DNA of 13,016 nucleotides from Dimargaris cristalligena (lineage: Eukaryota; Kickxellomycota; Dimargaritomycetes; Dimargaritales; Dimargaritaceae), in the NCBI GenBank assembly GCA_027576995.1, contig JANBQC010000711.1, forward strand, positions 1 through 13,016. Direction: 5' to 3'. A model generated the notes under the pieces. The model had not been told where the DNA came from, ran no database searches, and was given only the letters and a program-made list of their open reading frames with translations. How positions within the stretch are numbered: position 1 is the first letter of the stretch; each line of letters starts with the position of its first letter. Shown here piece after piece: positions 8,130 through 13,016 of the stretch. The translations under genes and the position numbers were made by a program.

Positions 8130-10030
8130 CTAATCGGACCAGTGGGTGGAATCAGGTAATGTAATGGGCCGGTGGATACTCTCAAGTGACGGAATAAAGT
8201 TAGTGGGTGTGTTCTCTAAAGCTTCTTGCATCCAAGATAGGCCGATCATGTTGTCGTGGTCTAGAGGTTCACCACCCAACTTAACATTATGCAAAAATAG
8301 GTAAAAAAAATTGTCGGAGGAGGAATCTATGGGCAAAGTATACTTCGGCATTTTTCCTAACTCGGTAGTAGACCAGGACGCGGAGTCGACGCGTACGAGG
8401 ATAGTTTCATGGTTGTAAAAATTAAGAAAATTGGTAGGGTAGATGGTTTCGAGGGAAAACAATGTATCTTCGCTTGGGTTGGAATCCTCCCTGAAATCCG
8501 CAAGCTCTTGCTGGTCCTCCGTCCACTCTCCAGAAGTATTAAAGAACAGTATGCTATTTACGGATCGACTCTGGCCCGACGCACTCGAGTGGAATTTGTT
8601 CAAAAAATCTATATAGCGGCTGTGAATATTAGAGTCGCCGGTCTGAACCGAAAGGTACACCAAGAATCGGCACAGGGAGTGATGGACGTGGTTTTTGACA
8701 TTTCTATACCGGATATTGCTTAGGTCTGGTCTAGGGACCGACGAGGTGGCTTCCCAAAAAGCTGCTAAAGCAGTATCGATGGTGTCGTAGTCCCCGCGGC
8801 GAAACGCCTGCCCAACGGCTAAAAGCATGGAATTGATAACGGTAGCAATGACAATTTCATTCTCGAGGGGGTAACGGCTAGAGCGATTATAACCCCTAAT
8901 CTGATTCGCCTGCGCTTCAGTTCCGGCGGATATTGCCCAAGTGCCCTGTTCTTTAAGATACTCACCGGCTAGCAGGTTGGCCATGGCACGGCCCCACGAG
9001 ATAGCTGATGCAGCATAAAGCCCTTCGACGAATGGGAATGCGAGTATACGTTGACGTTCGCTGAGTTTAGAATAATCCACCCAATCAAGGTTATTCCCAG
9101 GGTGGCCAGAATCATTGGGTTCGGTTTGCGACACCTTCTGATAGATAAAAAAGGCCATACTAGTCAGCAAAGGCGTGCGCAGGGCCTGGGAGTATTGGTT
9201 GGGACCTTGTAATGGTTTTCCTGGAGTTGAACCCACTCGCTCATTAATGCCGTCTAATACGGGTTTGATCTAATGAGGGCAATAAGTATACCGGATATTA
9301 TCAACAAGATGTATAAGTAAATAATAGATTTATGCATCACTGGCCAAAATTAATTATAGTGACTTAGGCGGGAATACACAGGTCTTATTGACAATATAGC
9401 CAGACACTGGTCAATTTACGACAAACAGTGAATAAATCTAGCTGAGTAGGGAGGGGGATACAGTAGTCACTTATATCAGAAGCTGAGCCACCAATCAACC
9501 CCCGATATAAAATGTTTTCTACTTACCTTTTTTCTTAAGTTGTTAAGAGTCTCCTGGAACAGTGGCCGTAGATTACGCGACAAGCTAGTATACCTAGCCT
9601 GTTCCTCGATTGTAAGATAATTCATAATACAGAATTGTAATTCGGTGGGGATGTTGCTTATGTAGTCTTTAGGTTTGGTCGACTGCGAGTCCACTTCACC
9701 AACTGATATCGACTCGTGTAGGCTCGGTTCGGGTGTGACCTTGGCCCCCACTGACGATAGGTCCTGTTTTTCTTCTGATGCGGCCTTGGGCGCTTCACGT
9801 TTGGACCCCTTCGGTTTCAAACGTCCGACAAGTCTTTTGAGCTTGGTTGGGATAGCCTGCGGATCATCATTATAGGTGCAGTCAATATTCGAAGAATATG
9901 ACGTTTGTTTCCTACTTTTCAAGCTACAGCGCTCTAACAGTTTCCACAGGTGGTTCGTACCAGCAGGGTGCCCTTGGCTATAAACTACTAGAAAAATAGC
10001 GGTCCCTAGATAAAGTAAAGGAAATTTCAT
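8130..10030 (-). CDS. Gene B: predicted secreted F-box-like protein, paralogue of gene A
   Basis: Exon 1 is 10030-9527 and exon 2 is 9269-8130, joined in phase 0 for 547 residues with no internal stop. Residues 1-22 are a likely signal peptide (hydrophobic LLYLGTAIFLVVYS, then QGHPA). A basic linker (KLKRLVGRLKPK near 63-74) and an F-box-like segment at 126-157 (IPTELQFCI, NYLTIEEQARYT, LRPLF) follow. Across 42 residues of and around that segment, 35 are identical to gene A, while the linkers are much more divergent. Exon 2 (379 residues) is of unknown family and ends earlier than in gene A. It carries WVDYSKL, FPFVEGL, SWGRAMANLL, INSMLLAVGQAFRR, IYPTNFLNF, and TILVRVDSASWSTTELG. Both copies look intact and under protein-level constraint. 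Function and true localisation are unknown. Confidence 0.85.
9270..9526 (-). other. Intron of gene B (257 nt)
   Basis: The donor GTAAGT (9526-9521) follows codon AAG. The acceptor TAG (9272-9270) precedes ATC AAA, the same exon start as gene A. It is phase 0 and closely matches the gene A intron in length. Parts of the intron sequence still align between the copies, for example CAATTTACGACAAACA against CCATTTACGAGAAACA on the plus strand. Confidence 0.85.
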
Positions 10031-10200
10031 TGTAAAAGTGGAGGGTAAGTCGGCGGGGAATGGGGCTGTGTAGACAATTTAGCTATTCAGACAAGGAGTG
10101 CCGAAAACGATGACCCTTTAGGCGAAAAAAATATGAAGAATATCGAAACGGGTAAAATCACAGCGAAAGTATATGCCAATTAGGGGCCAAGGGCCGAGGG
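10031..10200 (-). promoter_or_regulatory. Upstream region of gene B
   Basis: This contains the block at 10102-10124 shared with gene A (CGAAAACGATGACCC then TTAGGCG on the plus strand), at nearly the same distance from the start codon. A/T-rich tracts flank it. It is the likely promoter or leader; no specific factor site is recognised. Confidence 0.5.
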
Positions 10201-10590
10201 GTGATATATATATTTATATATAATTAGTATTGGGTCAAAGATGGATGAGGTATATCAATTGTCTGGGCATGGTGGGCTCCCAATTGCAGACATGTCTAAT
10301 GGGAGGTCGGTCTGTCGCCTGTATTTGACTAATAGAAAGTCGAGTGGATGGGTGGAAATAGCACTTGGAAATCCCCTCCGTAGAGTGGAGTTGGGGGAGG
10401 GGATACAAACTCATTCAGATAAGCCTAAATTGTTGCACAAAATGGCAAAATACGACTGTATCGCAACAGAGTTGGAAAACGGGGGGGTTGGGGGAGGTAA
10501 TACTTTGGAAATGGGACAGTTTGGGCTAATATCCAGTTGGTTTACCTTTGCTTGGTTGTGTGGGCTGACTACTAACGGCTACCGTACCAA
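10201..10590. other. Conserved distal upstream block of gene B
   Basis: This is the counterpart of 5561-5946. Positions 10379-10400 are identical to 5738-5759. The plus strand is open from an ATG at 10241 to a stop at 10606 (121 codons), with GRSVC, RRVELGEG, and EMGQFG. The A copy is aligned codon for codon but has stops in its second half. Whether this is a small plus-strand gene or a long conserved promoter cannot be settled by eye. Confidence 0.45.
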
Positions 10591-10593
10591 GCG

Positions 10594-11448
10594 ATGGACT
10601 GTATAAGACATATCCCAAATGAATTATTCGATAGAATATTGGCTCCATCTTGCGTTGCTAAACTAGAATTCCCAACCAGCAAAGTTATACTTTTGATGGC
10701 CCATTCATAGCTTTGGATCTTGTCAATTTTTAACTGTAAGTGTTGATCAAAAGTTGACCATCGTCCCTTTTCTTTGACGGTAGGCAAGTATTTCGCCCTC
10801 ACAAATTCATCCAAAATGCCGTCGAGGTTTCCGTTGGTTAAGCCCCTTCATCACTGGTCATTTTGGCTACTCTGTGACCACCCAACGGTGGTGCACAGAG
10901 AAGGGCTTATGGTCTTACATACTACATTTACTTATTACATCCATCTTACTTTCTAAAGAGCAGGCTTAGCGAGACATACCACTATTGTGAAACCATGCTT
11001 GGAATAACCGTTCAATGTTCGATACGGCTAATGAAAGATCTTCAGGCATTCGTAGCGCGAGTGGCAATATTCCACCGCCTATCCTCACAGCACAGCTGCG
11101 CGTGAACTGGGGTTGTATTGTTAAATATTCCTTTTTTCGGATCCCGGACTTACAATTAGTGGCAGTCTGCAATTTTAAGAACAGGTGGGCGGCTGTCAAT
11201 TTACGGCCGCACTAATCGCAGGGGAATCAACAAACATCGGTTTTGTTTGTATAGATTTTTCTATACGCACCTTCGACCTAATTATGATATAGACACTTGG
11301 GTTGATTCGCCGTATGGTGGAAGAAACCGCACATGGTTGCTATACTAGGCATCCTAATAATGTAACACTTGAGGTGCCAGCCAGCGGTACATTAGTCGCC
11401 TCCACCTATAGGCGGTTGGACATTCCCAGTAATTGGCTGTTAAAGTAG
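10594..11448 (+). pseudogene. Decayed block V, copy B (possible F-box-like start, orientation uncertain)
   Basis: On the plus strand an ATG at 10594 opens a segment with IPNELFDRIL, the look of an F-box N-terminus. A TAG at 10708 breaks it before a candidate 48-nt intron (10736-10783, GTAAGT to TAG). Later plus-strand stretches are 10956-11105 (CETMLGITVQ, IFHRL) and 11314-11448 (RMVEETAHG, HPNNVTLEVP), both conserved with copy A mostly through third-position changes. An 8-nt length difference between the copies near 10930-10955 shifts frame. On the opposite strand, 10814-10572 is open and ends SIAWYGSR, also matched in copy A. The block is real and homologous; its gene structure and coding strand are not resolved. 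I favour a broken gene. Confidence 0.4.
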
Positions 11449-11722
11449 CTGTATTGACTGGCTAAATTATTCGTATCCCCAAATCGCCCTTTATTTTGTT
11501 GTGCATGTAGTTTCATAGGCGGCTTTTGCTGCTCATATATAATTAGCCGAATGGACCCCCCCCCCCGTTGACAGTTTTGAGTCCACCGCTTCTCAGTAAA
11601 TATTCCGATTTTTAATCTATGATATTTTCCGATGAACTTATTTGGGGTTCTCCGAGGTCATATCCAGCTGGGCAGCTCAATATGGATCACTGTGGACAAA
11701 TATAGGTTATTGGTAAATTGAA
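11449..11722. other. Conserved non-coding block between V and Y3
   Basis: This contains the 22-base identity with 6818-6839 (here 11477-11498) and its AATAAA on the minus strand, then GGCGGCTTTTGCT and AATTAGCC. A run of eleven C lies at 11556-11566. It fits the downstream region of Y3, read leftwards. Confidence 0.5.
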
Positions 11723-12440
11723 TCATTCATCAGGGGTTTCAACAAAATATCCTTCGGAGTATATTGCTGATTTCTGTATGCGTTTCATAGCTATAATTTT
11801 AGTCATTAATTGCTGAATTTTATAAGTAATTTGCGCAAAAGATCCTGATGATTCATCAAATTTATTCGCGTGATGCCCATTCCCCCGCCCTACCAGTTCA
11901 ATCAACATGGTGGCATTAGTATCAAGAACAGCCCCTTCTAACTCGGTAAGCATTTTCTCAGATACCGGCAGGTAAATAATTTACATGTCTGTAGACCATG
12001 TTGAAATAGAAGTAACCCACTCCAGCTTGCTTCCTCTAGTCTTGTAGGTTGAGGCTGGAGTCCAACAGCATTTTACCTCTGGAAGCTATATAATCTTCTT
12101 GCAGGCAACTCTTTGGATATATAATCCCATGAATACATTGTTGGTTTAATTGGCACCATTGTGATTATCCTCAACCATTTGTACTAGGCATATTGAATCC
12201 TGAGCTCAGGCCTTATAGGTCTATAATAAATGATATAAAATGTTAATAAAATAGCTTGATTTTTAAGGTCAGCCATTCATCCAGTATACCAGGAAGTACC
12301 TTAATCCAACATTCCTATAGTACATGACCAGCATGTAATCATTGGTCTTTATCTTTGTCTTTAGCCCTACTGGCCAGAGAGGCATTGTGATGACTGTTTT
12401 TCAATCAGTCAATAGAGATAATGCCAAATAAATAATTTAT
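11723..12440 (-). pseudogene. Gene Y, copy 3 (best preserved, still broken)
   Basis: From 11953 to 11723 the minus strand is open and reads KMLTELEGAVLD, NATMLIELVGRGNGHH, SFAQITYKIQQ, and SEGYFVETPDE before TGA. Upstream, matched to Y1, are LKTKIKTNDYM, YRNVGLRYFLVYW, a VEDN-type segment, LYIQRVACKK, then a probable 41-nt intron (12036-12076, GTAAAA to GACTAG), and VGYFYFNMVYRHVNYLP. Frames change between segments and several codons are nonsense, so the whole cannot be translated as one protein. I do not recognise the family. It lies upstream of V and gene B on the same strand. Confidence 0.55.
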
Positions 12441-12461
12441 ATTAAAACTGGGTTTATTGGT
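12441..12461. other. Junction between Y3 and LTR R3
   Basis: This is a short link with no feature of its own; Y homology ends near 12440 and the inverted LTR starts at TGTCA (12462). Confidence 0.4.
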
Positions 12462-12844
12462 TGTCACCTGGGTTAACCACTCTTAGTCCATCAAGAGTCC
12501 TGGGGATAGGCTTCTAATGGTAGGTGGGGCTTAGGCTCAGCCAAGCAGGCTACTAGCATTAGGGAGGGATCAGTACTAACCAATAAAGGAGGAGTGCAGG
12601 CTAATGCAAGGGATATGTAATGGGCACACTTACTGGTTGGTACAATGGGTGAGCATATAATGAGTCTATTGGGGTAAACTATGGGGGTAAGAAATAAGCT
12701 AAGGAACTGAACCAGTCCCAGAGGGGCCCAGTTATTTATATGTGGGGACTGCTCATAATGAGGGGTCCTTAAGAGTAATGGGATGACTAAAGAAGAGGCA
12801 AGGGTCAGGGCCTCAACCAGGGGGCTTGCATCTGGAAGACTCTA
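12462..12844 (-). mobile_element. Inverted, 5'-truncated LTR copy R3
   Basis: Its reverse complement aligns with the 3' two thirds of R1 and R2: AGAGTCTTCCAGAT, the TATA-rich ATATAAATAACTGGGCCCC, TAGCTTATT.CTTACCCC, AATGCTAGTAGC, AGAAGCCTATCC, and GAGTGGTTAACCCAGG, ending TGACA. The first third of the family is missing and is replaced by the 12845-12921 repeat. It could be truncated or a variant LTR with a different 5' part. Confidence 0.7.
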
Positions 12845-12921
12845 TGTAAAGAACTGAAATCAAATCCTTGAAAACTGAACTTTACTCAAAAAAATAGATG
12901 ATAAGAAGGGAAAAGTGATGA
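12845..12921 (-). repeat. 76-bp dispersed repeat, right copy (inverted)
   Basis: This is the reverse complement of 1-76 with scattered changes; the stretch from GTTCAGTTTTCAAGGATTTGA to the end is nearly identical. It adjoins the truncated LTR R3 directly. Confidence 0.75.
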
Positions 12922-13016
12922 TAGGCTTACTGTTCCAAAAGGTGGCAGCAAGGGGGAGTATTTATACTTGAAAGGGGAAGCCTAAATGAAAAGATAGATA
13001 AATAATAGAGAAAGGG
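12922..13016. other. Right-end AT-rich DNA, no feature seen
   Basis: This is short, purine-rich on the plus strand, with no reading frame or match to the rest of the window that I could find. Confidence 0.4.

Noticed and set aside
8409..8723. A 104-codon plus-strand open frame
   Set aside because: It lies opposite the well-supported exon 2 of gene B and has no counterpart open frame of its own in gene A.
1..13016. tRNA, rRNA, CRISPR arrays or bacterial-type operon signals
   Set aside because: No cloverleaf-like structure, regular spaced repeats or ribosome-binding sites were seen, and the introns show a eukaryotic origin.

Overview
This is a eukaryotic, almost certainly fungal, nuclear segment. 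Both intact genes are read on the minus strand. Each is split by one spliceosomal intron with a perfect GTAAGT donor and a TAG acceptor, in the same phase and at the same place. The genes sit among AT-rich, degenerate LTR-type repeats. I do not recognise the species. A secreted, lineage-specific, tandemly duplicated family of this kind would fit an early-diverging fungus, but that is a guess.

Layout, left to right: a 76-bp repeat (1-76); a broken third copy of the gene family (362-745, minus); a degenerate LTR (R1, 746-2219) that is itself split by a younger nested solo LTR (N, 1217-2106) with a clean 5-bp target duplication; a decayed gene of unknown family (Y1, about 2225-3060, minus); gene A (3434-5400, minus, two exons, 571 aa predicted); its upstream region and a decayed block V (5947-6780); a fragment of Y (Y2, 6990-7127); a second LTR (R2, 7128-7710); AT-rich intergenic DNA; gene B (8130-10030, minus, two exons, 547 aa predicted); its upstream region and V block (10594-11448); a third Y (Y3, 11723-12440); a third LTR copy inverted (R3, 12462-12844); and the inverted mate of the left-end repeat (12845-12921).

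The window is best read as a tandem array of one ancestral unit, [main gene - V - Y]. Two units (A and B) keep an intact main gene. A leftmost unit has lost its V block and most of its main gene, apparently through LTR insertion and recombination. The main genes encode proteins with an N-terminal signal peptide, a basic linker, a very strongly conserved F-box-like segment at the end of exon 1, and a large exon-2 domain of about 380-400 residues that I cannot assign to a known family. The most interesting points are this signal-peptide/F-box combination, the position of the intron right after the F-box, and conserved sequence in the upstream blocks that the gene models do not explain. There is no evidence of prokaryotic or viral content, RNA genes or CRISPR.
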